Below, piece after piece: positions 14,703 through 24,098 of a stretch of 64,000 nt of DNA. Origin of the DNA: Microbacterium foliorum (GTDB taxonomy: Bacteria; Actinomycetota; Actinomycetes; Actinomycetales; Microbacteriaceae); assembly GCF_006385575.1 (NCBI RefSeq), contig NZ_CP041040.1, positions 558,001-622,000 of the forward strand. The letters run 5' to 3'. Position numbers and translations under genes: made by a program. The notes below the pieces were generated by a model. That model was not told the DNA's origin, made no database searches, and was given only the letters and a program-made list of their open reading frames with translations. The first letter of the stretch is position 1, and each line of letters begins with the position of its first letter.

Positions 14703-15293
14703 CTACTTCTTGCCGCCGAGCAGACCGCCGAGCAGATCGCCGATGCCGCCGCCAGACGAGCTGCCGCCCCCGAGGATGCCGCCGAGCAGGTCTCCGATGC
14801 CGCCGCCGCCAGACGAGCTGCCGCCCCCGAGGATGCCGCCGATCACATCGCCGATGCCGCCGCCACCCGACTGCGCCTCTGCAGTGCCGGGCTTCGCGGA
14901 CTTGTCTTTCGTGGCGTTGGCGATCAGGCCCATCACGATCGGCGCGAGGATCGGGAGGAGCTTGCCGAAGTCGATGCCGGCGGTCTCCTTCGACTCGGTG
15001 AGCTTCTCGGTGACCTTCTTCTCGTCATCGCCGAGGATGTGCGAGACGATCTTGCCGCCGTCGGCCTGATCGATGTCGTCGACCTTCTTCGCGGTCCCGG
15101 TCTTGCCCTGGTGGCGCTTGAGCGCGTTCTCGATCGCCGCAGAGCCCTCGCTCGTGGACGCGTTCTTCGCGAGGCCGCCGAGCAGTACGGCGCCACCCTG
15201 CTCGACCGCCTCCTTGGCGACGTCGGGGGAGACTCCGAGTTTCGCGGCGATGTCGTCGATCGGGACCTGCGTGAGGATGTCGTCGAGTGCCAT
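14703..15293 (-). CDS. DUF937 protein with Gly-rich C-terminal repeats
   Basis: The first 130 residues (DDILTQVPIDDIAAKLGVSPDVAKEAV...) form the helical DUF937 domain, which resembles YidB-type proteins of unknown function. The C-terminal 65 residues are three copies of a Gly/Ser-rich block (GGGIGDLLGGILGGGSSS). The two best copies are encoded by a nearly exact 57-bp tandem repeat at 14754-14867. GGAAGGA precedes the ATG. It converges with tilS and is divergent from hpt. The repeats may vary in number between strains through slippage. Confidence 0.75.
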   Translation of the reverse strand: MALDDILTQVPIDDIAAKLGVSPDVAKEAVEQGGAVLLGGLAKNASTSEGSAAIENALKRHQGKTGTAKKVDDIDQADGGKIVSHILGDDEKKVTEKLTESKETAGIDFGKLLPILAPIVMGLIANATKDKSAKPGTAEAQSGGGGIGDVIGGILGGGSSSGGGGIGDLLGGILGGGSSSGGGIGDLLGGLLGGKK

Positions 15294-15420
15294 GGGTGAA
15301 TCCTTCCGTCTGCGGGCGCGCGCCCGTTCCAGCGCCAGAGTAGTGCCGATGCCGGACGTGCATCCAGAATTCTGGTCGCCGATCTGCGGATCCTGGGCGG
15401 GAGCATCGGTGCGCGTCGCC

Positions 15421-15426
15421 TAAAAT
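15421..15426 (+). promoter_or_regulatory. -10 box of a leaderless promoter (hpt)
   Basis: TAAAAT, a near-consensus -10 hexamer, ends 6 nt before the ATG at 15433. No Shine-Dalgarno sequence is present, so hpt mRNA is probably leaderless. Confidence 0.6.
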
Positions 15427-15432
15427 CGATCC

Positions 15433-15984
15433 ATGCGCGCCGCGGAGATCCAGGACGACCTTGCTCAGATCCTCGTCACAGAGGAGGAGATCATCGCCAA
15501 GCTCGATGAACTCGCGACTCGGGTCGCGGCCGACTACGCGGGCAAGGAGATCATCCTCGTCGGCGTGCTCAAGGGAGCGGTCATGGTCATGGCCGACTTC
15601 GCACGCGCGCTTCCGTTCCACGCCCCGATGGACTGGATGGCGGTCTCGAGCTACGGGGCGAGCACCAAGTCGAGTGGTGTCGTGCAGATCCGCAAAGACC
15701 TCGACACCGACCTGAACGGCAAGCACGTGCTGATCGTCGAGGACATCATCGACTCGGGCCTCACCCTCAGCTGGCTGCTCGAGAACTTCGAGTCGCGCGG
15801 TGCGGAGTCGATCGAGGTGCTCGCACTCCTGCGCAAGCCGGAGGCCGCGAAGGTGGTCATCGACTGCAAGTACGTCGGATTCGACATCCCCACCGACTTC
15901 GTGGTCGGCTACGGCCTCGACTACGACGAGCGCTACCGCAACCTGCGCGATGTCGCGGTGCTCGCTCCGCACGTCTACAGCTGA
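15433..15984 (+). CDS. hpt: Hypoxanthine phosphoribosyltransferase
   Basis: This 183-residue purine-salvage enzyme converts hypoxanthine or guanine plus PRPP to IMP or GMP. It has the PRPP-binding motif VLIVEDIIDSGLTL near residues 99-112, the flexible-loop SSYG segment and the DFVVGYGLDYDERYRNL C-terminal base-binding region. Length is normal. It keeps the conserved tilS-hpt-ftsH order, although here hpt has its own promoter. Confidence 0.95.
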   Translation: MRAAEIQDDLAQILVTEEEIIAKLDELATRVAADYAGKEIILVGVLKGAVMVMADFARALPFHAPMDWMAVSSYGASTKSSGVVQIRKDLDTDLNGKHVLIVEDIIDSGLTLSWLLENFESRGAESIEVLALLRKPEAAKVVIDCKYVGFDIPTDFVVGYGLDYDERYRNLRDVAVLAPHVYS

Positions 15985-16079
15985 TCACCCGTCGCCCGGG
16001 TCGTTGAGCCTGTCGAAGGGTACGCCGTGGGTGAACGCACAGCGGCCACCTAGGGCACGCGCGATACGCTGATCCGACC

Positions 16080-18080
<2,001 letters not shown>

Positions 18081-18083
18081 CCG

Positions 18084-18689
18084 GTGTCTGTCGACCGCGC
18101 GCGTGTCGAGCGGCTCACCAGGGAATTGCTCGAGGCGATCGGCGAGGACCCTGATCGCCCGGGTCTGAAGCAGACGCCGACGCGCATGGGCGACCTCTAT
18201 GCGGAGTTCTTCGCGGGTGTCGGCGAGGATCCTGCTGCCCCTCTCGCGCACACGATCAGCGTCTCTCGAGGCCCTGCTCCCGACACGCTTCCGTCGGGTG
18301 CCGTGCTGCTGAGAGACATCCGCTTCCGGTCGGTGTGCGAGCACCATCTGCTGCCGTTCGCGGGGCGCGCGCACATCGCCTATCTGCCGGGCGAGCAGGT
18401 CGTCGGACTCGGAGCGCTGGTGCGTGTGGTCGAGATCCTCGCCGGTCGCCCTCAGGTGCAGGAGCGCCTCGGTGAGCAGATCGCCGACACGATCGCCGAG
18501 CACCTCGACACCCGTGGCGTGCTCGTGGTGCTCGATGCGAGCCACGGCTGCGTGACCATGCGCGGTGGGCGACAGCCGGAGGCCTCGACGCTCACGATCG
18601 CCGCCCGTGGCGAATACACCGAGCCGATCGCCCGGGCCGAGCTCATCGCGCTGATCGGATCTTCAGGCTCGGGGACGGCACACGGATGA
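18084..18689 (+). CDS. folE: GTP cyclohydrolase I
   Basis: This 201-residue enzyme converts GTP to 7,8-dihydroneopterin triphosphate, the first step of folate synthesis. Zinc ligands are visible as Cys85 and His88 (SVCEHHLLPF) and Cys156 (SHGCVTMRG). The GTG start lies 3 nt after the ftsH stop, and the stop overlaps folP by 4 nt, so the gene is translationally linked to both. Length is normal for the type I enzyme. Confidence 0.97.
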   Translation: MSVDRARVERLTRELLEAIGEDPDRPGLKQTPTRMGDLYAEFFAGVGEDPAAPLAHTISVSRGPAPDTLPSGAVLLRDIRFRSVCEHHLLPFAGRAHIAYLPGEQVVGLGALVRVVEILAGRPQVQERLGEQIADTIAEHLDTRGVLVVLDASHGCVTMRGGRQPEASTLTIAARGEYTEPIARAELIALIGSSGSGTAHG

Positions 18690-19486
18690 CGGGCATCTGG
18701 GGCATCGTCAACGTCACGCCCGACTCGTTCAGCGACGGCGGTCGTTACCTCGACGTGGATCGGGCCGTCGAACACGGCCTGCGGCTGCGTGCTGAGGGAG
18801 CCACCGTGCTCGACGTCGGCGGCGAGTCGACCAGGCCCGGCGCAGAGCGGGTGGGGGCAGAGGAGGAGCAGCGGCGTGTGCTCCCGGTGATCGAGCGTCT
18901 CGTCGCCGCGGGCGCGCCGGTCAGCGTCGACACCCTCAACGCTTCGACCGCCGCTGCTGCGGTGCGAGCAGGGGCGCGGGTCGTCAATGACGTGTCCGGC
19001 GGTCTGGCCGACCCTGACATGCTCGCGGCGGTCGCCGAATCCGGCGCCGACTATGCGATCGGCCACTGGCGCGGCTTCTCATCCGATATGTACGCGCACG
19101 CCGAATACCGTCGCGCAGCACGCGAGGTCGCAGGTGAGCTGCACGAGCGGATGGGCGAGGCTGCGGCATCCGGTATCGCGCCGTCGCGATTGATCGTCGA
19201 TCCGGGCATCGGGTTCTCGAAGAAGGGCGACCAGAACTGGGGCGTGCTGCGCGGACTCGACGAGATCGTCGCCCTGGGGCCCCGCGTGCTCGTCGGCACG
19301 TCTCGCAAGAGGTTCCTCGCGCAGACCATCGATGCGGACCCGGCGACGGTCTCCGAAGCGCGACGCGACCTCGCCACGGCGGTCACGAGCGCGCTCGCCG
19401 CGCGCGCCGGAGTCTGGGCCGTCAGAGTGCACGACGTCGGCGCCACCCGCGACGCTCTGGCCGTCGTGCACGCCTGGGAGGGATAG
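18686..19486 (+). CDS. folP: Dihydropteroate synthase
   Basis: The 266-residue TIM-barrel enzyme condenses 6-hydroxymethyl-dihydropterin pyrophosphate with p-aminobenzoate and is the sulfonamide target. Signatures: GIVNVTPDSFSDGGRY at the N-terminus, LDVGGESTRPGAE, VNDVSGG, the pterin-binding DPGIGFSKK and the substrate-binding LVGTSRKRFL. It overlaps folE by 4 nt and precedes folB by 3 nt in the operon. Confidence 0.96.
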   Translation: MTGIWGIVNVTPDSFSDGGRYLDVDRAVEHGLRLRAEGATVLDVGGESTRPGAERVGAEEEQRRVLPVIERLVAAGAPVSVDTLNASTAAAAVRAGARVVNDVSGGLADPDMLAAVAESGADYAIGHWRGFSSDMYAHAEYRRAAREVAGELHERMGEAAASGIAPSRLIVDPGIGFSKKGDQNWGVLRGLDEIVALGPRVLVGTSRKRFLAQTIDADPATVSEARRDLATAVTSALAARAGVWAVRVHDVGATRDALAVVHAWEG

Positions 19487-19489
19487 ACC

Positions 19490-19882
19490 ATGGATGTCCT
19501 CGACGAGATCGTCCTGACGGGGCTCACCGTCTTCGGCAGGCACGGGGTCTACGACCACGAGCGCGAGAACGGCCAGGAGTTCACCATCGATCTGCGCCTC
19601 AGGATGCCGCTCAGCGGCGCGGCAGCATCGGATGATGTCGCCGACACCGTGCATTACGGAGAGCTTGCCGAGAAGGTCGCCGAGGTGGTCGCGGGCGAGC
19701 CGGTGAATCTCATCGAGACGCTCGCAGAGCGCATCGCAGGTGTCGCGCTCGCCGACCCCCGGGTGCACGACGTCACCGTCACGGTGCACAAGCCGCACGC
19801 ACCGATCTCGCTCACGTTCTCGGATGTCGCGGTCACGGTGCACCGGGCGCGGCAGCGATCCACTGAGGAGGCATCGCGATGA
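19490..19882 (+). CDS. folB: Dihydroneopterin aldolase
   Basis: The 130-residue enzyme cleaves dihydroneopterin to 6-hydroxymethyl-dihydropterin and glycolaldehyde. It shows the family start (DEIVLTGLTVFGRHGVYDHERENGQEFTIDL) with the catalytic Tyr/Glu region and the C-terminal VTVHKPHAPI motif. GGGAGGG precedes the ATG. Its stop overlaps folK by 4 nt. Confidence 0.95.
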   Translation: MDVLDEIVLTGLTVFGRHGVYDHERENGQEFTIDLRLRMPLSGAAASDDVADTVHYGELAEKVAEVVAGEPVNLIETLAERIAGVALADPRVHDVTVTVHKPHAPISLTFSDVAVTVHRARQRSTEEASR

Positions 19883-20418
19883 GTCGCAACCTGGCCAACC
19901 CGCCGAGCCTCCCCGGTCCCCGACCCGGGCGGGACGAATCCGTGGCCGTCGTCGCCTTCGGCGCGAACCTCGGTGATCGCGAAGACACGATCCGTGCCGC
20001 AGCAGAGCGCATCTCGCGACTGCCGCTGGTCAGCGACGTGCGTCTGTCGTCGCTGTTCGAGACGGTGGCGCTGCGGCTCGACGGGCCGGATCCGGAGGCC
20101 CCCGGATACGTGAATGCGGTCGCGCTGGTCAGCACCCGCCTGGCCCCGTCGATCCTGCTCGGCATGCTGCACGCGATCGAGGACGAGCACGGTCGCGAGC
20201 GCCATGAGCGCTGGGGTGATCGCACCCTCGACCTCGACCTGATCGCCTACGGCGAAGAATCAGCCGACGACGCTGGGCTGCAGCTGCCGCACCCTCGCGC
20301 CTTCGAGCGGCTGTTCGTGCTCGAACCGTGGCTCGAGCTCGACGGCGACGCCGTGCTGCCAGGCAGGGGCCGTGTCTCCGAGCTCGTCGCCGACCTGCGC
20401 CGCCGGGAGCACTCATGA
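19879..20418 (+). CDS. folK: HPPK, 6-hydroxymethyl-dihydropterin pyrophosphokinase
   Basis: The 179-residue kinase pyrophosphorylates the pterin before condensation by FolP. It has the HPPK signature LGANLGDREDTIRAA-like N-terminus and the RWGDRTLDLDLIAYG metal- and ATP-binding motif followed by LPHPRAFERLFVLEP. A 20-residue Pro-rich N-terminal tail precedes the domain. It overlaps both neighbours by ATGA junctions. Confidence 0.95.
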   Translation: MSRNLANPPSLPGPRPGRDESVAVVAFGANLGDREDTIRAAAERISRLPLVSDVRLSSLFETVALRLDGPDPEAPGYVNAVALVSTRLAPSILLGMLHAIEDEHGRERHERWGDRTLDLDLIAYGEESADDAGLQLPHPRAFERLFVLEPWLELDGDAVLPGRGRVSELVADLRRREHS

Positions 20419-20894
20419 AGCGCACTTCGCTCGGACTCCTCGCGGTCCTCGCCGTGCTCGCCGCCGCCGGGGGCTTCGTCCTCGATCACGTGCTGACCAC
20501 GATGGGCCGCACGACGTTCACGCCGTCGCTGCTCCTGCCCGTGCTGCTGCTGCTCATCGCCGCGGCTTCGCTGGCGGTCGCCTGGCCGGTGCGGGCGAGC
20601 GTTCGCAACGGCATCCGCATCGATCCGTTCCGCGCGACCCGTGCCGTGACTCTCGCCCGCGCGTCGAGCCTGGTCGGGGCGATCATGGCCGGGTTCGGCG
20701 CGGGGCTTCTGGCGTTCCTTCTCTCCAGGCCGATCGATCCCCCGGTAGGGTCGACTGTGGCGATGGTGGCACTGATCGGAAGCGCGATCGTGCTCGCCGT
20801 CGTCGCGCTCATCGCCGAACAGTTCTGCACCCTGCCGAAGGATCCTGATGACTCAGAACCCAGAGATCGAGCCGGGGACCCCGGCACCGCTTAG
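20415..20894 (+). CDS. DUF3180 membrane protein of the folate operon
   Basis: The 159-residue protein has four hydrophobic helices (LLAVLAVLAAAGGFVL, SLLLPVLLLLIAAASLAVAW, SSLVGAIMAGFGAGLLAFLL, AMVALIGSAIVLAVVALI) and a short polar tail. It fits DUF3180, a family found right after folK in Actinobacteria. The start overlaps folK by 4 nt and the tail overlaps the next gene by 47 nt in another frame. Function is unknown; the strict linkage to folate genes is conserved but unexplained. Confidence 0.75.
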   Translation: MKRTSLGLLAVLAVLAAAGGFVLDHVLTTMGRTTFTPSLLLPVLLLLIAAASLAVAWPVRASVRNGIRIDPFRATRAVTLARASSLVGAIMAGFGAGLLAFLLSRPIDPPVGSTVAMVALIGSAIVLAVVALIAEQFCTLPKDPDDSEPRDRAGDPGTA

Positions 20895-21444
20895 TTCGGC
20901 GGAGGTCAGCGACCTCGCGGCCCTCGACCAGGGCACGTATTCGCAGCTGCGCACCGCGCGCAACGAGGCGAGGCTGGAGCTCGACGGCACCTGGCACCAG
21001 ATCTCGCCGCGCTACGTGGTCTCTCAGGTGCTTCAGAATCTGATCTTCGTCGCGGTCGTGCTGGCTGCGGCCCTCGTGCTGGCGCTGGTGCTCGACCAGA
21101 CCTGGGTGTGGATCCCGGCGGGCGTCATCGTGCTCATCACGCTGATCACGCTCGTGATCCTTCCGCGGCAGGCCAAGGCCATCGGGTACATGCTCCGCGA
21201 CGACGACATCGTCTTCCGCAAGGGCATCCTCTGGCAGCGCATGATCGCCGTGCCCTACGGCCGCATGCAGCTCGTCGACATCACGCAGGGGCCCCTCGAC
21301 CGTTCCTTCGGCGTCTCCCAGCTCAAGATGGTCACCGCTGCCGCCACTACGGGCGTGCAGATCCCCGGACTCGCACAGGCCGCCGCCGAGGCACTGCGCG
21401 ACACCCTCATCGCCGTCGCCGAGACCCGCCGGACGGGCCTGTGA
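20848..21444 (+). CDS. PH-domain membrane protein (YdbS-like)
   Basis: The 198-residue protein has two membrane helices (near residues 60-80 and 86-106) followed by one bacterial PH domain (bPH_2): GYMLRDDDIVFRKGILWQRMIAVPYGRMQLVDITQGPLDRSFGVS. The pattern R-K-G-x-x-x-R-x-x-x-x-P-x-x-R-x-Q is the bPH_2 core. GAAGGA precedes the ATG, which lies inside the DUF3180 gene. It is paired with a larger PH protein, as YdbS is with YdbT in Bacillus. A role in membrane or envelope stress is known only for distant relatives. Confidence 0.8.
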   Translation: MTQNPEIEPGTPAPLSSAEVSDLAALDQGTYSQLRTARNEARLELDGTWHQISPRYVVSQVLQNLIFVAVVLAAALVLALVLDQTWVWIPAGVIVLITLITLVILPRQAKAIGYMLRDDDIVFRKGILWQRMIAVPYGRMQLVDITQGPLDRSFGVSQLKMVTAAATTGVQIPGLAQAAAEALRDTLIAVAETRRTGL

Positions 21445-23399
21445 GCGAGCAGTCTTTCCCGTCGCCCCCGGCGGCGGCCGAATCCCCGGCGCGAGCCGCG
21501 ACCCTCGCCGACGGTGAGTGGCACCGGATGCACCCGCTCACCCCGCTCTTCAAGGGCGGGCTGGCGCTCATCATCATCGCGGGCATCGCGATCGCCAACC
21601 TGCGCGATCGACTCATCGCCTGGTTCGTCGAGTTCTTCACGCCCGAAGAGGTGAACTACGACGACTACTCGGGTGGCGATCCCGTCGACTGGGTCTTCGA
21701 GAACAACCTGCTCATCATCGTGCTGCTCAGCGTGCTGGCGCTCGTCGCCGTGCTCGTGCTCATCTTCTGGTTCGTGTGGCGTTTCCAGCAGTTCCGGATC
21801 ACCGGTGATCACGTCGAGGTGCGCAAGGGCATAGTCTTCCGCTCGCACCGGCGCGCGCCGCTCGATCGGGTTCAGGGCGTCAACCTCACTCGCCCGTTCC
21901 CCGCGCGCATCATCGGACTCGCGAAGCTCGAGGTCGTCGGTGCGGGCACCGACTCCAACGTCGAGCTCGAGTACCTCGCGACACCGCGCGCTGAGGCGGT
22001 GCGGACCGACATCCTGCGCCTCGCTTCAGGTGCGCGCGCGGCGAGACTGACCGCGGCGGATGCAGCGGCCGGGGTGCGCCCGTCGGACGCCGTGGGTTCC
22101 GTGGCCGGCGGGCCGGGTTCGGCGCGAGCGCAGCTCGTCGGGTCGGTGAACGCCGGGGTCAACGATCTGATCAGCGGCGTCGACCTGGCCGATGTCGAGC
22201 CGGAGAGCGTGGTCAAGATCCCGACGGGTCGCCTGGTCGGCTCGCAGTTGATCTCGAGCGTGCTCTGGTTCGTCTTCTTCGGCATCATCTTCGGCGTGGC
22301 GGTCGGCGGCATCGCGATCGGCTTACTGATCGACGGCGATCCGATCGGCGGGTTCCTGGGCCTCGGCATCACGCTGGGCATCGGGATCCCCATGATCATC
22401 GCGATCGTCGGAATCACCTGGGCGCAGATCTCGAAGTCGCTGCGCTATTCGATCGCTCCGACGCCCGACGGCGTGCGCATCACCTACGGTCTGCTGACGA
22501 CCGTGACCGAGACACTGCCTCCGGGGCGCATCTTCGCCGTCGAGGTCACGCAGTCGCTGCTGTGGCGTCCGTTCGGTTGGTGGACGATCAGGATCAACCG
22601 CATGAGCGGCAAGAGCGCCGCACAGCAGTCGTCGGGTTCTGCGCAGCAGTTCAACGTCGTGCTGCCGGTGGGCAAGCGTGCCGACGTCGAGCGAGTGCTC
22701 GCGCTGATCCTGCCGGATGCTCCGGTCGCCGACATCCCGCTCGTCTGGGAACACGGCATCCTCGGTCCGGTCGACGGCGATCCCTATCGGACGATGCCGC
22801 GGCGCGCATGGTGGCGCAGACCTGTGTCGTGGAAGCGCCACGGCTTCGCGCTGACCGAGTTCGGACTGCTGCTCAGACGAGGAGTCGTCTGGCGCAAGCT
22901 GGCCATCTTCCCGCTCGCGCGACTGCAGGGCGTGTCGCTCTCGCAGGGACCCATCGACCGCGCACAGCGCGTGTCCGGTGCGCAGGTGCACTCCGTGCAG
23001 GGGCTCATCACGGGGTATCTGTCTGGTCTCGAGCGTGACGACGCTCTGTATCTTCTCGACGGCGTGAGCTCGGCAGCGGTCGCCGCCGCAGCGCGCGATC
23101 ACACCCACCGATGGGGCGAGTACGTGACGGATGCCGAGGGTGCACAGGTTCCCGGGTACCCGGGCGCAGGGGCTGACCCCGCTGCGACCGGGCTCGAGGG
23201 TTCTGCGCCGCCGCCTCCTGCGCCGCCCGTCTCTCCGGCGCCTCCCGCGCCTCCTGCCGCTCCGGTCGGTTCGCCACCTTCGCCGCCTGTGTCTCCGCCG
23301 CCTGCGCCTCCTGTGGCTCCTCCGGCACCGCCACTGGGTCCGCCCGCGCCGCCTGTCTCTCCGCCGCCTCCCGCGCCGCCGGCTCCGAACGGTGAGTGA
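21441..23399 (+). CDS. PH-domain membrane protein (YdbT-like), polyproline tail
   Basis: The 652-residue protein carries three bPH_2 modules, each marked by a G-x-x-x-R-x-x-x-x-P-L-x-R-x-Q-G core (KGIVFRSHRRAPLDRVQGV, then the TETLPPGRIFAVEV module, then RGVVWRKLAIFPLARLQGV). Paired membrane helices precede the first two. The last 65 residues are almost entirely Pro, Ala, Ser and Val (repeated PPAPP units), probably an extended, possibly extracytoplasmic, tail. The GTG at 21441 overlaps the upstream stop (GTGA). It works with the preceding protein, probably as a membrane complex; its ligand is unknown. Confidence 0.8.
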   Translation: MSEQSFPSPPAAAESPARAATLADGEWHRMHPLTPLFKGGLALIIIAGIAIANLRDRLIAWFVEFFTPEEVNYDDYSGGDPVDWVFENNLLIIVLLSVLALVAVLVLIFWFVWRFQQFRITGDHVEVRKGIVFRSHRRAPLDRVQGVNLTRPFPARIIGLAKLEVVGAGTDSNVELEYLATPRAEAVRTDILRLASGARAARLTAADAAAGVRPSDAVGSVAGGPGSARAQLVGSVNAGVNDLISGVDLADVEPESVVKIPTGRLVGSQLISSVLWFVFFGIIFGVAVGGIAIGLLIDGDPIGGFLGLGITLGIGIPMIIAIVGITWAQISKSLRYSIAPTPDGVRITYGLLTTVTETLPPGRIFAVEVTQSLLWRPFGWWTIRINRMSGKSAAQQSSGSAQQFNVVLPVGKRADVERVLALILPDAPVADIPLVWEHGILGPVDGDPYRTMPRRAWWRRPVSWKRHGFALTEFGLLLRRGVVWRKLAIFPLARLQGVSLSQGPIDRAQRVSGAQVHSVQGLITGYLSGLERDDALYLLDGVSSAAVAAAARDHTHRWGEYVTDAEGAQVPGYPGAGADPAATGLEGSAPPPPAPPVSPAPPAPPAAPVGSPPSPPVSPPPAPPVAPPAPPLGPPAPPVSPPPPAPPAPNGE

Positions 23400-24096
23400 T
23401 CCTTCGCGCCGTGATGGGCGACTCGGGGTCGGCATCATCGGTGCCGGGCGCGTGGGGCCGGTCATCGGTGCGGCTCTCGCCGGTGCGGGACACGCGGTCA
23501 CGGGGATCACGAGCGGCTCGGACGACGACCGGGCGTCAGCGGTGCTGCCGGACGTGCCGATCCTCGATGCACTCGAGGTCGTGCGCCGCAGCGAGCTCGT
23601 CGTGGTCGCCGTGCCGCACGACCAGCTACCCGCTCTGATCTCAGGCATCGCCGAGGTCGGAGGCTGGCAGCTCGGCCAGCTCGTGCTGCACACCGACCCG
23701 GGTCACGGCATCGAGGTGCTGCGCCCAGCGGCCGCGAGCGGAGCCATCCCGCTCGCCGTGCATCCGGCGATCACCTTCACGGGAACCTCTGTCGATCTGC
23801 GTCAGCTGCAGGCGAGCTACGCGGCGGTCACCGCACCCGCGGCAGTACTGCCCATCGCGCAGGCCCTGGCCGTCGAGATGGGGTGCGAGCCGGTGGTGAT
23901 CTCCGAGGCGGATCGTGAGGCCTATGCCGACGCGATCCAGACAGTCACCGAGTTCTCGCGCTCGATCATCGCGCAGTCCACCTCCCGCCTCGGCGAACTC
24001 GGCATCGAGAATCCCGGCGGATATCTCTCCGCGCTGGTGCAGTCGACCGTCGAGCGGGCGCTCCGAGACGCATCCGGGCCGCCACCGCTCCTCTGA
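23392..24096 (+). CDS. Rossmann-like/DUF2520 oxidoreductase-like protein
   Basis: The 234-residue protein begins with a dinucleotide-binding loop (VGIIGAGRVGPVIGAAL) and a Rossmann half, followed by the helical DUF2520 domain (ISEADREAYADAIQTVTEFSRSIIAQS). Relatives resemble ketopantoate reductase (PanE) and usually lie directly before panC. The GTG at 23392 overlaps the preceding stop by 8 nt. Here no panC follows; a DUF2207 gene on the other strand comes next. NADP-dependent ketopantoate reduction is possible but unproven. Confidence 0.75.
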   Translation: MSDPSRRDGRLGVGIIGAGRVGPVIGAALAGAGHAVTGITSGSDDDRASAVLPDVPILDALEVVRRSELVVVAVPHDQLPALISGIAEVGGWQLGQLVLHTDPGHGIEVLRPAAASGAIPLAVHPAITFTGTSVDLRQLQASYAAVTAPAAVLPIAQALAVEMGCEPVVISEADREAYADAIQTVTEFSRSIIAQSTSRLGELGIENPGGYLSALVQSTVERALRDASGPPPLL

Positions 24097-24098
24097 GG

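Noticed and set aside
14740..14870. Possible CRISPR-like array in the DUF937 region
   Set aside because: The repeats are coding, contiguous and in frame, with no spacers.
15999..16020. GTCGTTGAGCCTGTCGAAGG-like sequence between hpt and ftsH, similar to intergenic repeats I associate with Microbacterium
   Set aside because: Only one clear copy is present in the window, so repeat status cannot be supported here.
21108..21440. Long upstream extension of the YdbT-like gene
   Set aside because: It is Arg/His/Ala-rich out-of-frame shadow of the preceding PH-domain gene; the GTG at 21441 forms a proper GTGA overlap.
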